64,000 nt of DNA from CAZWRV01 sp964636325. Lineage in GTDB: Bacteria; Verrucomicrobiota; Lentisphaeria; Victivallales; GWF2-50-93. Below, one piece after another: positions 33,097 through 42,253 of the stretch; the first letter of the stretch is position 1, and every line of letters starts with the position of its first letter. The notes beneath the pieces are model-generated. The model worked only from the letters and a program-made list of their open reading frames with translations, did not search any database and was not told the DNA's origin. A program made the position numbers and the translations under genes. The DNA lies in contig CAZWRV010000007.1 in the NCBI GenBank assembly GCA_964636325.1, forward strand, positions 52,779-116,778, given 5' to 3'.

Positions 33097-34212
33097 ATGA
33101 GGTTACCTGTGGCGAGGGCATACGGCAGTTCTGGCAGTAGGAGTTCATGCCTTGTATATATAGGCACCTACACCGGATCCGGAAGCAGGGGGATATATCT
33201 GTGCTGCATGGACACATGTTCGGGGTCGCTCTCGAATCCGGAAATGGTCGCGGAAACTCCTAATCCGACCTTTCTTGCGGTTCATCCAGACGGCAAGCAT
33301 CTCTATGCCGTGAATGAAATCAACTCCTTCAACGGAGCCGGCAACATGGGTTCGATCACCGCGTTCAAGATAGGCGCGGAAGGTGGCCTGCAGGAACTGA
33401 ACCGCCAAGCGTCGGGCGGCTCCGGTCCGTGCCATCTTGCAATCGACGCGGGCGGCAGGCTGCTGGCAGTGGCGAACTATGTTGGCGGCAGCATGTCGGT
33501 CTTTAAAATCGGCGGCGACGGCTCAATAGGTTTACGGCCCGTCATTTTCCGCTACCGCGGCTCCAGCGTCAACTCGGCCAGGCAGGACAAGCCCCATGCA
33601 CATGGTGTCACTTTTTCCCGGGATGGCAGGAGATTGTTCCTCTGCGATCTGGGGACCGACAAAATAATGGCCTACGGTATTGTCGGCGGCAAAGACGGTT
33701 CTGTATCTCCTTCCAATATCCCTTTCGCGTCCGCGAGGCCGGGGGCGGGTCCTCGGCATATGGTTTTCAACAGCAAAGAGGACCGGGCCTATGTCGTAAA
33801 CGAGCTTGATTCGACAGTCTCAGTTTTCTCATGTTCCGGCGGCGCGCTCGCTGAAATCCAGACGCTGAGTATGCTGCCCGGAGACTTTGCCGGTAAAAAC
33901 ACCGCCGCCGAGATCGGACTTCATCCGTCGGGGAAGTTCCTATATGCCTCAAACAGGGGGCATGACAGCATTGCGGTCTTCCAGGTCTCCCGGAAGACCG
34001 GGGAACTGTCATTGAACGGAAACGTCAAATGCGGGGGAAAAAATCCGCGCGCGTTCGGGATTACGCCGTCGGGGAAGTGGTTTCTTGTCGCCAACCAGGA
34101 TTCGGACATGGTTTCCATATTCAGGATCGAAGAGTCCTCGGGGAATCTTTTGCCTTGCGGAAGCGTTTCCGGAATTTCGAAGCCGGTGTGCATAACGTTC
34201 GTTGTCCGCTAG
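33097..34212 (+). CDS. Lactonase-type seven-blade propeller (6-phosphogluconolactonase family)
   Basis: A roughly 370-residue beta-propeller of the lactonase/PGL family: YIGTYTGSGSRGIYL at the start, PNPTFLAVHPDGKHLYAVNE near 60, GSGPCHLAIDAGGRLLAVANY near 107, KPHAHGVTFSRDGRRLFLCD near 165, GAGPRHMVFNSKEDRAYVVN near 215, and FLYASNRGHDSIAVFQVS near 290. Members hydrolyse 6-phosphogluconolactone or related sugar lactones. The frame begins with TTG at 33055; I chose ATG 33097, while GTG 33109 with GAGG six bases upstream is also attractive. No signal peptide is evident in the chosen form. Location before carbohydrate genes fits sugar catabolism. Confidence 0.8.
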   Translation: MRLPVARAYGSSGSRSSCLVYIGTYTGSGSRGIYLCCMDTCSGSLSNPEMVAETPNPTFLAVHPDGKHLYAVNEINSFNGAGNMGSITAFKIGAEGGLQELNRQASGGSGPCHLAIDAGGRLLAVANYVGGSMSVFKIGGDGSIGLRPVIFRYRGSSVNSARQDKPHAHGVTFSRDGRRLFLCDLGTDKIMAYGIVGGKDGSVSPSNIPFASARPGAGPRHMVFNSKEDRAYVVNELDSTVSVFSCSGGALAEIQTLSMLPGDFAGKNTAAEIGLHPSGKFLYASNRGHDSIAVFQVSRKTGELSLNGNVKCGGKNPRAFGITPSGKWFLVANQDSDMVSIFRIEESSGNLLPCGSVSGISKPVCITFVVR

Positions 34213-34263
34213 CTTTTTCCCTTGAAAAAACATAGCCTTTAAGCCGCGTAGTTGCTTGAGTAT

Positions 34264-34349
34264 GGCGACTTCGCCGAAGTCGCCAGTGCCGCTTTCCCGT
34301 TCCAAGCGGGACGAGTCAGCGACTTGCCCAGCAAGGCTGGGAAGCGGCA
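34264..34349 (+). other. Multi-branched palindromic structure (possible structured RNA or REP-like element)
   Basis: Hairpin GGCGACTTCG/CGAAGTCGCC (34264-34273 and 34275-34284) is followed by a closing stem TGCCGCTT (34287-34294) with AAGCGGCA (34342-34349). The latter encloses two hairpins: TCCCG/CGGGA (34295-34299, 34307-34311) and CCCAGC/GCTGGG (34327-34332, 34336-34341). It lies downstream of the lactonase gene and lacks a T-tract. Confidence 0.5.
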
Positions 34350-34370
34350 TATTGCGCAAAAACATTTTGT

Positions 34371-34529
34371 AAAAAGACTAACAAACTCGGAAAGCTTGAA
34401 AAGCTAGGTCTGGCCAAGTACCGCTTCGACCATGAGATGGCCGTGCTAAAGGCATTGCTCCTCAATTCCGGAAGAGACCAGGCCCAGCTTGATAAATCGT
34501 TCGCCGAATGGGAAAAGAACCTGAAATGA
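34371..34529 (+). pseudogene. Coding remnant without start, end of an unknown gene
   Basis: From 34371 to the TGA at 34527-34529 the frame reads like a protein tail with lysine and leucine rich helices (KLGKLEKLGLAKYRFDHEM, ALLLNSGRDQAQLDKSFAEW). No ATG with ribosome site lies upstream; the frame runs back into the palindromic structure. The sequence resembles the C-terminal end of a lost gene; the family is not recognised. It may alternatively be a very short gene from the ATG at 34434. Confidence 0.35.
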
Positions 34530-34537
34530 TCATTTAT

Positions 34538-36631
34538 TCACTTCTCCAGCTGTACATTCAGAGTCGGGCGTTGGATATTCAGTGAGATTTCCATTCTTTT
34601 CCCTGTAGGGCATGCAATCCTGAACTGGAGATTGCCGTCGGGCCTTTCGAGCATTTCGGCGTCTGTGCTCTTTACTTCGCCTTTCGCCGGCAGCAGCAGC
34701 CATGCGAAGGTCTTTGACTGCGGGATTTCGGCCGAATAGCAGGCGCATGTGTTCGGAAGGCGGACATCCATTTCGGGGCTGTACCAACCTTGGAAATCAG
34801 GCGCTTCGCGGCCGCGGACAAGCTCGATGTCCCAGTTGATCTTTCCGATCGGCTGGATGCGCAGGTTCCCGACGCCGGGGTCGACCGTGACGACAGACTG
34901 CCCTTCCTTCACGACCGTGCATTCGGGATGAAAATGCCACAGCGGGGTTATTAATCGCGGGCGTTCTGTAATTATACGGTCCACGACCAGCCAGAACCCG
35001 CCGCGGATGTAGAGGACGGCGCGGGTGTGCTTTACGCTCCGGTCTGGCTCCGGCATGCTTTTCTGGCGCCATAGGATCGCCTTCAGGCGTGCACTTGTTG
35101 TTGCGATGTCCGCAAAGCCACCTTCAAACGTGCTGACTGCGAAGTCGTATGCAGACGAAACCGCAAGCTGGTTTGCGCCGATCGGTTTTTCAGCGGTCAG
35201 CGGCCCGTCCGCCTGAACCATGCCGTCGACCAGGATGACGTTGTGCGATGCGGAATTCACGAAGTAGCTACGCCAGGTTCCGGGTTCGGCAAGGTAGTTC
35301 TGGTATGTGTAGCGGCCGCTGTCGACCAGGAGGTCGCGCCCGTAGGCCGTCACAGAAAGATGCAGTGCGTCGTTGTGCTGGTGGAGTATGCCCCAGGGGC
35401 CGGCGTCGAAGAACGCCCACTGCGCGTCGGCGTCCCATCCGCTGCGCATGATGAGCTGGCCCGCCCACGGGAAGAACACGGAAGGCTGGCCGTCCGGACG
35501 CGTACCCTGTGCTCCGTTTGTGGCGATGTAGCGCCAGTCTTCGCGGTTGTATGTTCCGGCGGCGTCGAATATGGGCTGGACCGCCTCGATGGGCTTGATA
35601 ACCTGCGAGTCGCTTGTCGGCCGGCAGCGGTCGGAGTCGCCGTTGTGCGGCGAAAGGCCGTTAGGACCGAGCGAATACGCCATGTAGTTCCACATGTTTT
35701 CGAGCAGCGACTCGAACCACGGCTCGAGCCGAAGCCCTGCGCCCCTTGCGGTTGCCGTAAAGTGCGCCACGTGCCAGAGGACGGCAGCCTGGTAGTTGCT
35801 GGAAAGCTCCTTTTGGACGCCGTCGGGATAGACTTGGTCGCGCAGTTTGGACTGCATCTTGTTCAAGGCGGTGTCTCGCCATTTTGCCGCATCGCGGAAC
35901 TCGGGCCAGGCGCATGCCGCCGACAGCAGACCCGCCATCTCCGTGATGATCCAATTGCTGCCCCCGGAATGAAACTCTAAGGTGAATTCCGCATGGTCCA
36001 GCGCCTGGCTCAGGAGCAGTATCCTGGTGGCGGGGGAAAAATCGTCCTCCTCTTGAAAACCGTAGAAGACGGACGGCCAGACCTTCATGCGGTGGCCAAC
36101 CTCGAGAATCGTACCCCATGGGCATTTGTCGCCGGGTTTTTCTGGCCGTCCGACCTGCCTGCACCAGTCGCTGAGCTGTTCGTCCAGGCTGCGGACGTAT
36201 TTCCGGTTCCCTGTCGAAAAAAAAGCTTTTACGACGTCGGTCATGTAGTCGTGCCGGTTGATTCCGTAAGACCATTCGATGCCGCCGCTTTCAGAAGGCA
36301 CGTGGCCCCAGTCGAACCCGCCGTCAGACAGGCGCGGTATCGCCTTGTCGCCGCCGGGGAGGGGGAATGCGGCCCGGGCGGCCTTTTCCGCGGACGGGTC
36401 AACTCTATCGTTCACAGGAACCTTGTCATGTCGCAGCCAGCGTCCGGAGCCGCATTTGCGGTAGTATGCAACCAGCGCCTCGCAAGCGTTCTCCATCTCC
36501 TTGTTTTCAACCGCCTTCTTAACCGATTCAAGCCCAGGCAGATCGAGGTCAAGACCGGCCATCAATCGTTCAACGCGTCCTCGGCAGTTTTCACAGACCC
36601 AGGCGAGGCTTTTCCGTGGAGTTGTTTCCAT
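34538..36631 (-). CDS. Heparinase II/III-family polysaccharide lyase-like protein
   Basis: About 697 residues with the two parts of this family: an N-terminal alpha/alpha toroid (LTEMAGLL-like helices near residues 240-330, including QKELSSNYQAAVLWHVAHF) and a C-terminal beta-sandwich with GILHQHNDALHLSVTAYGRD near 420 and LLVDSGRYTYQ, the conserved H-x-D-A motif. The enzyme would break uronic-acid-containing polysaccharides by beta-elimination. No obvious signal peptide is present, so it may act after uptake or be exported otherwise. Two ATGs exist; the inner one at 36631 has GGGA about six bases before it. It lies beside the fucosidase and GH71-like genes, suggesting breakdown of a fucosylated, charged polymer. 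Confidence 0.82.
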   Translation of the reverse strand: METTPRKSLAWVCENCRGRVERLMAGLDLDLPGLESVKKAVENKEMENACEALVAYYRKCGSGRWLRHDKVPVNDRVDPSAEKAARAAFPLPGGDKAIPRLSDGGFDWGHVPSESGGIEWSYGINRHDYMTDVVKAFFSTGNRKYVRSLDEQLSDWCRQVGRPEKPGDKCPWGTILEVGHRMKVWPSVFYGFQEEDDFSPATRILLLSQALDHAEFTLEFHSGGSNWIITEMAGLLSAACAWPEFRDAAKWRDTALNKMQSKLRDQVYPDGVQKELSSNYQAAVLWHVAHFTATARGAGLRLEPWFESLLENMWNYMAYSLGPNGLSPHNGDSDRCRPTSDSQVIKPIEAVQPIFDAAGTYNREDWRYIATNGAQGTRPDGQPSVFFPWAGQLIMRSGWDADAQWAFFDAGPWGILHQHNDALHLSVTAYGRDLLVDSGRYTYQNYLAEPGTWRSYFVNSASHNVILVDGMVQADGPLTAEKPIGANQLAVSSAYDFAVSTFEGGFADIATTSARLKAILWRQKSMPEPDRSVKHTRAVLYIRGGFWLVVDRIITERPRLITPLWHFHPECTVVKEGQSVVTVDPGVGNLRIQPIGKINWDIELVRGREAPDFQGWYSPEMDVRLPNTCACYSAEIPQSKTFAWLLLPAKGEVKSTDAEMLERPDGNLQFRIACPTGKRMEISLNIQRPTLNVQLEK

Positions 36632-37143
36632 GTTTATTCCCATTCTGCAGGAGATTGATTAATACCTCCTCTGAAACTCACCTGAAGTAACGCAGACATT
36701 CCTGTCTGCGGAGGTAGGAATACCTGCGCTACTTTAAGTTTCACACCGACAAAACTGCGGTCACCGCAGACGGGCACTCCTCTGAAACTCGCCCATCTTT
36801 GTCGCGAACTTTGTCGTTATCTTTGTCGTCTTCCGGAGGGTTGAGCCGAGCTCAACCGCGGCTCAGCACGGCTTCGCCCTCCATCGAGTTTCTGAACGAC
36901 AGAACTGCGGTCACCGCAGACGGGCACTCCTGAAGCTCGAACATCTTTGTCGCTAACTTTATCCTCTTACGGAGGATTGAGCCGAGCAGGCTCTCGGCGC
37001 TCCTAGGAATGGTTGAGCCAAGCTCAACCGCATTTCAAAATCGGATAAATCATCCTGAATATCATGTAATCCTGTCTAATTATATTTTTGGAAACAAGTT
37101 CACATATATCCAGTCATCCCGCCCATCTATTCTCCCGTCATAT
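36632..37143. repeat. Intergenic repeat region with two diverged tandem units and hairpins
   Basis: No gene is seen here. A unit starting AACTGCGGTCACCGCAGACG is present at about 36753-36870 and again at 36902-36995; each carries CATCTTTGTCGC downstream and an inverted GGTCACC-like core. The first unit continues into GGAGGG...CCCTCC flanked hairpin and a 41-bp sequence (36845-36885) that recurs exactly at 45937-45977. The second unit carries GCCGAG/CTCGGC (36981-36986, 36993-36998), a hairpin like those at 30985 and 46011. An A/T-rich tract follows before the fucosidase stop. Confidence 0.65.
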
Positions 37144-38316
37144 TTACGCCAGCTTCAAGTCGATCACCGTGCATAGCGGGTCGGGGGCGGTTTTCGGTAG
37201 ATCGATTAGCCTGATGTGCGCTCCGTCGCGGAGGATCTTCACGGGTTTGCCGATCCCCAAGATTTCCCCGGAGCTGAAGTTGTCCTGACAGTCGGCGATT
37301 GTAATCTCCGGACCATGCCACCAATGGACGAAGAGGTAGACGTTGCCGCCTTTTTGAGCGGTGCAGCCATAGGTGCCGCCGCCGACTTTGCAGCGTGACA
37401 TCCCTGCGACGGCTTCGCGGTGGACACCGAGCCATCTGCCGAAGGCCTGGAGCCGCTGCCGTTCGGCGTCGCCGATTGTTCCGTCGGGCGCGGGTCCGAC
37501 GTTGAGGAGCATGTTTCCGCCGCTTGAGGCGATTGCAGTCATGGTATGCACGATCTCCTTGGGCGACTTATACATGTCGTCGGCAGGAAAATAGCCCCAG
37601 TGCTTGTTCATGGTGAGGCAGGTTTCCCATAAGCGTTCGGGATCCGGCGGCGGCGAGATGCGCTGTTCGGAGGTATGGAAGTCGCCCGGTTCGAGCGCCC
37701 TGTCGTTTATGACGATTTCCGGCTGCAGTTGCCGCACCATGGAGTTGAGCTCCGAGGAGCGCAGTAGCTCCGCCGTCATGGGGGTCGCGCCATTCAAGTT
37801 TGGTGCGATATCATACCAAAAAACGTCAATCTTGCCGTAGTTGCTGCATAATTCCCGTGTCTGCTGGTGGATGAGGGTTATATAATCTTCCCAAGCCTTG
37901 GAATCCTTTTCCGGTCCGTCGTTGTACGCCTGGACGCTCCAGTCGGGCCAGGAATAATAGAATCCAACCTTCATCCCGTTCCGGCGGCAGGCGTCGGCGT
38001 ATTCCTTGACGAGATCCCGCTTCGGCCCCTGGACCGCAGCGTTCCGGGTTGTCGTGGAGGTGTTGAAGAGGCAGAAACCGTCATGGTGCTTCGTCGTCAA
38101 AACCATGTAGCGCATTCCTGCGGATTTAGCAAGCTGGGCCCATTCGTCGGGATTATATTTTTCGGCGGTAAATCCCGCGATGTTCCTGTCATATCCGGCC
38201 AGCGGAATCCGCTCCTGGCACATGGCCCATTCGCCCCGGCCGATGACGGAATATATTCCCCAGTGGATGAACATCCCGGCGCCGGCGTTCCTGAACCATT
38301 CATGCTTTGTGTTCAT
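37144..38316 (-). CDS. Alpha-L-fucosidase, GH29 family
   Basis: A 390-residue glycoside hydrolase of family 29. The opening WFRNAGAGMFIHWGIYSVIG (residues 6-25), KSAGMRYMVLTTKHHDGFCL near 65-84 and the catalytic nucleophile region KIDVFWYDIAP near 163 are all intact, as is the tail domain with GGNMLLNVGPAPDGTI near 268. It would release L-fucose from glycans. No signal peptide is visible, unusual for a secreted fucosidase, so it may act in the cytoplasm on imported oligosaccharides. RBS GGGATA precedes the ATG by about six bases. An isomerase of the fucose/arabinose type occurs at 51.8-53.3 kb. Confidence 0.92.
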   Translation of the reverse strand: MNTKHEWFRNAGAGMFIHWGIYSVIGRGEWAMCQERIPLAGYDRNIAGFTAEKYNPDEWAQLAKSAGMRYMVLTTKHHDGFCLFNTSTTTRNAAVQGPKRDLVKEYADACRRNGMKVGFYYSWPDWSVQAYNDGPEKDSKAWEDYITLIHQQTRELCSNYGKIDVFWYDIAPNLNGATPMTAELLRSSELNSMVRQLQPEIVINDRALEPGDFHTSEQRISPPPDPERLWETCLTMNKHWGYFPADDMYKSPKEIVHTMTAIASSGGNMLLNVGPAPDGTIGDAERQRLQAFGRWLGVHREAVAGMSRCKVGGGTYGCTAQKGGNVYLFVHWWHGPEITIADCQDNFSSGEILGIGKPVKILRDGAHIRLIDLPKTAPDPLCTVIDLKLA

Positions 38317-38336
38317 GTGCTATCCCAATCGGTTCA

Positions 38337-38390
38337 ATTTCAGATTTTCTGACCCGCATTTCTTTTTTCACGGATCAGGATGTCTGAAAT
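38337..38390 (+). repeat. Short inverted-repeat element related to the TIR family
   Basis: The 20-base arms ATTTCAGATTTTCTGACCCG (38337-38356) and CGGATCAGGATGTCTGAAAT (38371-38390) match at 16 of 20 positions as an inverted repeat. The left end resembles the left ends at 29871 and 63258, and the CGGATCAGGATGTCTGA end recurs near 63402-63418 and, reversed, at 55325-55341. The element supplies the stop of the sialidase pseudogene. Confidence 0.6.
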
Positions 38391-39358
38391 TTTAAGGATA
38401 ATCCGTATGTGATGGAATTCAAACAATCGATTCCGGTCATTGGGGTTGAAGCACCTTCGCGGGTCGGAGACAAGGCGGAATCGGCGTCAGTGATCGCGCC
38501 GAAGAAGTTCTGAGTCCAGGATCCCAGCCAGCCTTTCCCTCCCTGGAGGAATCGGTATGTGATGAGGATTCTTCCATCTTTCAGAAATCCTGCGACGGGG
38601 CGCTTCCGGGAAGAGGAAAGCGGATCGGCTCTCCCCAGGTCTCGCCGCTGTCTAGCGAGATTGTCTTGAAGCAGTCCCAGTCCTGGAACGAGTTTTCGCG
38701 GTGGAACGCGACAAGCCTTCCTCCGCCCATTTCAAGAATGGAGACTTCACAGAGGTTGAGGCCGGCCTGACGACCGACGATTACCGGCCCCTTCCAACTC
38801 CGGCCCCGGTCGTCGGAATACCAGAGGCGCTGGGCGAGCACACCGAGTTCCGGATCCTTCCGATGGCACGACAGCAGCCAGCGTCAGGTATCCCTGTTCG
38901 CCGGTGCGAGCCGCGCCGAATTCGGGAAGGAACTCGACTCCAAGCAGGCGGTAGAACCGGGGCAGATCCCCGCGCAGTCCGTCGGCAACCACAGAGATAT
39001 CGAAGCCTTCCCCCTCCGGATCAAGTTCGATACGCAAGGCGAGACGCATGTGGATCGTATCGCACGTGACGAGCGCTTCCACGCTACGTTCGCCCACCTG
39101 CCGGATGTCGAGTGCGGCGCGCGTGCTCAGTGATAGCGTGCCCATGGTCCCGAAGGCCTGCGTGTCGTCTCAGGGAACGAGCACCTGCTGGGCGCGCGGA
39201 TGCTGGCGGTCGTAGTAGTGCAGGACGCATAGCGCCTTCGCCTCCCACAGGCGCCTGCCTGCCAAACGGAATGCCAGACGTCCCTGACTGTCAAGTTCGA
39301 GAGATGAGTTTCCAGCGTGCAACTGAATCGTTATTGGAGTCGATCGTGCTTGAGTCAT
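38375..39358 (-). pseudogene. Sialidase/exo-hydrolase-type pseudogene with one nonsense codon and two frameshifts
   Basis: Reading leftwards from an ATG at 39358, the frame is interrupted by TGA at 39172-39170 (before QQVLVP, after which the same frame continues as DDTQAFGTMG), then shifts after GARTGEQGYLTLA near 38880 to a frame with two Asp-box-like sequences, SDDRGRSWKGP and SLDSGETWGEP (about 38800 and 38620). It shifts again near 38590 to KDGRILITYRFLQGGKGWLG and ends at a TGA inside the 38337-38390 repeat. The Asp-boxes identify a sialidase-like propeller; the N-terminal part resembles a domain of an exo-glycosidase I cannot name. Normal TGA stops elsewhere argue against recoding. It lies between fucosidase and GH71-like genes. 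Confidence 0.72.
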
Positions 39359-39427
39359 TTACTTATTCTCTGTCTATTGTTGATACAGATGGTCTATTAG
39401 GTAAAAATAATGTGAACCCGTGCTGTT

Positions 39428-42181
39428 TTACTGCGGTGCCGTAGGCTGTTTAGGTTCGGCGCCAGAGTTGGACACCGTCGGATCCGTGCGCATCAGGTAT
39501 TCTTCGAGGTTCGACTTGCCGTCGGCGTCAGGGTCGGCCTTGGGATCAACGAGCGTGGCGGTGGATGTGTCAAGCCATTTCGTGACCGGGTGCTGCTTCG
39601 GGCCGTCGAGCATTTCGTCGGGGGCGTCCGGAACGGCCGGCTTGAATCCGCGCTCTTTGGAGAACCAGTACATTTCGAACCAGTTGGGAAGTCCGTCCTT
39701 GTCGGCGTCGGCGTATTCGCTCCAGCAGAACATTGGCACGTCTCCGAAATCGTCCTTCCAATTGCGTTCCTCCTCGGTGGACCAGCAGACAAATCCATTG
39801 TCCTCGCGGAACGGCCTGTCGGTGATCGGTTCGGGACTTTCCAGTCGGATTTCCACTTTTCCGTCCCTCACGAGTTCGGCGATCATCGGACCGGCAGTCA
39901 CCGGGAACTGCTTGCGATGCATGCCTGCCGGGGCTTCGTATTCCGCCTTTCGGCCGGGGAGCCGGATTGTGGCCGGTTTTGTCAGAATGCTCAGCACCTC
40001 GATGACGCCCGGCTCCACCCCCTGGAACTTCGCATGGAATGGGAATATCTTGGCGTCCGGCGGATACTTCCGGTAGACCAAATAGATGCGGTCGTGATCA
40101 GGCACAGGCTCCTTGCCGGTCTTCCACAGCTTGATCTCGTAGCCTGTGAGATCGTAGAGCGTGTAACGGGTGTTCCAGGCCGGGGCGATGTTCGTGTTCT
40201 CGCCATAGTCGTTCCATGTGACGATCTGCAGCAAGGTAGCATCCTGCTCCAAGGCGCTCCGCCCCCAGTGCATCCAGTCGGTGCCCTTGGGGACGTAACA
40301 TTCGAATGGGATGTTCTCTTTCTGGTACATCCCCACCGGCATCGACCATTCCGCTCCGGCGGCGCGGACCGCCTTGGCAATCTCCGCCTGTTCCGGTCCA
40401 AGCCACACAAATCCGCCGACGGCGTCCGCATAGCGTGCCAATATTCCGGAGGCCTGTACGATCGAATCTTTCTGAAGGCGCTTATCATCGATATTGAAGA
40501 AGAAAGAGTTCATGCAATAGTGATAGTAAATCGGCTGGCCGACCTGCCGCGCCGCTTCGTCAAGAGACTGTCCCAGGATGTGCCACCCTATCGGCTGGGC
40601 GCGCAGTTCGTCGGCGCGTTCCGGCGCATACTTCATGATATATTCGTAGCCACCCCATATCGACTGATAGCCGAATATCAGCGGCTTGCCGTTCCTTCGC
40701 GCCAGTTTCGGGCTCTTTCCGTGCTTGACGAGAAGTTCCTTTACGGTTTCAACATTTCGTCCCCCGCAGGTCGGGTCTATGCAGACGGTAAGTTCAAATG
40801 GATAATTCTTCTCCTCCGCCACTTTGAAAAGGCTGTCGAGCGTCTGACGGGCGCCGTCGCCGCCGGCCCAGGCATCAACGGCAAAACCGTCGATTCCAAT
40901 TCGCATCGCCCGACGTATCTCCAGGTCGGCGCTTTCATCCGGCGTCAGCTGTTTCACCGGATCCACGAGGTCGAAGTTCCGGACGTGCCCGCCGTAGTAG
41001 TAGGCGCTGGAAGACTGAGTCTCATGGCGCAGCTCCGTGACTTCATTCTGTCTCTGGAAAAATATCGGCCCAGTTCCTGCAGGCCAGCAACCCATGTAGT
41101 GGGCAAATATCTTCTTCTCGGAGGGCTTCGCCTCCCTGACGGGCGGCATTGCCGCGAGCAAGGTTTCTCCGGTGGCGGGCCTAGTATCCTTCGATGCGGC
41201 GGAAACGGAGATTTTTGCAAGAGCGCCCATTCCATGGAATTTGAAACTCTCGGGAAGCTTGTAGGAGATATTAGAACCTGCGGGCACGGGCACGGTTGCT
41301 TTCCGGCTCTCAACGGCCGGGGTTCCGGCCGGCTTGTCGGCAGACGCAAGTTCCGTCGAAAGCGCTGCCTGCACTTCGGATTGTGAGAGGTTCCGGAGCT
41401 TCACCTCGACTTTGACGCTCTCATCCGGCATGTAGGCCACCTTGTCGGTCTGCACCGACTCAATGACTATCGGGCAAAGGGCTTCCACATGCATGCCAGC
41501 CACTGCAAGCCGGAACTTCGGTTCGGTTGATTTGGCGATGTCCGCCAGCGCCGCCGCGCCTTCGTCCTCGGCTCCGAGCTCTTCCGTTTCCGACTGTCCT
41601 TCGGCGGGGGTGTCCGACGGCTGTTTCGGCCGGAGAATATCGGATTTCCGCCGTGCAAGCAGCTTCTGGAACGCCTTGGCCTTATCCTGCGGTGGAACAT
41701 CAAGAAGGCTGTCTCCGACATTCCATTTCATCATAATGGCAACGGGGGTTTCATCGGCCACGGTGAAATCCAAAAACAAGTCCGACAGTTCGCCGGACTT
41801 TGGAATCTCGCGCGGCAGGAACTTGCGGTAGGAACTTCCGGCGCACAAATAGATCTCCACGGGATCCACGATGTTATTGTTCGCAGGTCCGGCTCCGACC
41901 AGGACATGCAGGCGATAGCGGCCCGCATCCATCTTAAGGTCGGGCTTTCCCCGGAAAGCTATACCCTCGTCCCCGGTAGTGAGATCCACCAGGTATGCCT
42001 TCCCTGACTGCTTGGCTGCGCTGACGAGCTTGACGGACGCCTCAGCGGATAAGGAAAGGGGGACTTCCACTTCGAGAGTCCGTTGTCCTGCGCTTTTGCA
42101 GTCCAGGCTGAAAATAAAAAAGGCGGCAGTTGACATCGCCAAGGCAGGCAGGCATGTCCTCGAAGAGCCTATTTTCAACAT
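39428..42181 (-). CDS. Secreted GH71-like protein with calcium-binding type-3 repeats
   Basis: About 917 residues. After a signal peptide (LPALAMSTAAFFIFSLDCKS) there is a beta-rich N-terminal part to about 360, then a GH71-like TIM-barrel (KIFAHYMGCWPAG, RIGIDGFAVDAWAG near 435, ELTVCIDPTCGG, and TWNDYGENTNIAP near 672). GH71 enzymes are alpha-1,3-glucanases; the family match here is by motif and moderately sure. The tail has two aspartate-rich calcium-binding segments DADKDGLPNWFEMYW and DPDADGKSNLEEYLM, as in thrombospondin type-3 repeats. The start at 42181 is supported by AGGAG about eight bases upstream; a longer frame to 42238 lacks this. Confidence 0.72.
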   Translation of the reverse strand: MLKIGSSRTCLPALAMSTAAFFIFSLDCKSAGQRTLEVEVPLSLSAEASVKLVSAAKQSGKAYLVDLTTGDEGIAFRGKPDLKMDAGRYRLHVLVGAGPANNNIVDPVEIYLCAGSSYRKFLPREIPKSGELSDLFLDFTVADETPVAIMMKWNVGDSLLDVPPQDKAKAFQKLLARRKSDILRPKQPSDTPAEGQSETEELGAEDEGAAALADIAKSTEPKFRLAVAGMHVEALCPIVIESVQTDKVAYMPDESVKVEVKLRNLSQSEVQAALSTELASADKPAGTPAVESRKATVPVPAGSNISYKLPESFKFHGMGALAKISVSAASKDTRPATGETLLAAMPPVREAKPSEKKIFAHYMGCWPAGTGPIFFQRQNEVTELRHETQSSSAYYYGGHVRNFDLVDPVKQLTPDESADLEIRRAMRIGIDGFAVDAWAGGDGARQTLDSLFKVAEEKNYPFELTVCIDPTCGGRNVETVKELLVKHGKSPKLARRNGKPLIFGYQSIWGGYEYIMKYAPERADELRAQPIGWHILGQSLDEAARQVGQPIYYHYCMNSFFFNIDDKRLQKDSIVQASGILARYADAVGGFVWLGPEQAEIAKAVRAAGAEWSMPVGMYQKENIPFECYVPKGTDWMHWGRSALEQDATLLQIVTWNDYGENTNIAPAWNTRYTLYDLTGYEIKLWKTGKEPVPDHDRIYLVYRKYPPDAKIFPFHAKFQGVEPGVIEVLSILTKPATIRLPGRKAEYEAPAGMHRKQFPVTAGPMIAELVRDGKVEIRLESPEPITDRPFREDNGFVCWSTEEERNWKDDFGDVPMFCWSEYADADKDGLPNWFEMYWFSKERGFKPAVPDAPDEMLDGPKQHPVTKWLDTSTATLVDPKADPDADGKSNLEEYLMRTDPTVSNSGAEPKQPTAPQ

Positions 42182-42253
42182 CTTGATTCTCCTATGATAA
42201 CGCATCAGGAAATTATTAGGTCTACTGAATTTCCTCATAAGACGGATCTGTTC

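Noticed and set aside
36753..36995. Possible CRISPR array
   Set aside because: Only two diverged units, no regular spacers of equal size and no cas genes nearby.
39170..39172. In-frame TGA read as selenocysteine or alternative code in the sialidase-like frame
   Set aside because: Two further frameshifts occur in the same gene and TGA is used as a normal stop in many genes of this window.
39590..41386. Very long open frame of 598 codons on the plus strand
   Set aside because: It lies entirely opposite the GH71-like gene, has no recognisable motif or ribosome site, and its residue composition is that of an antisense frame in GC-rich DNA.
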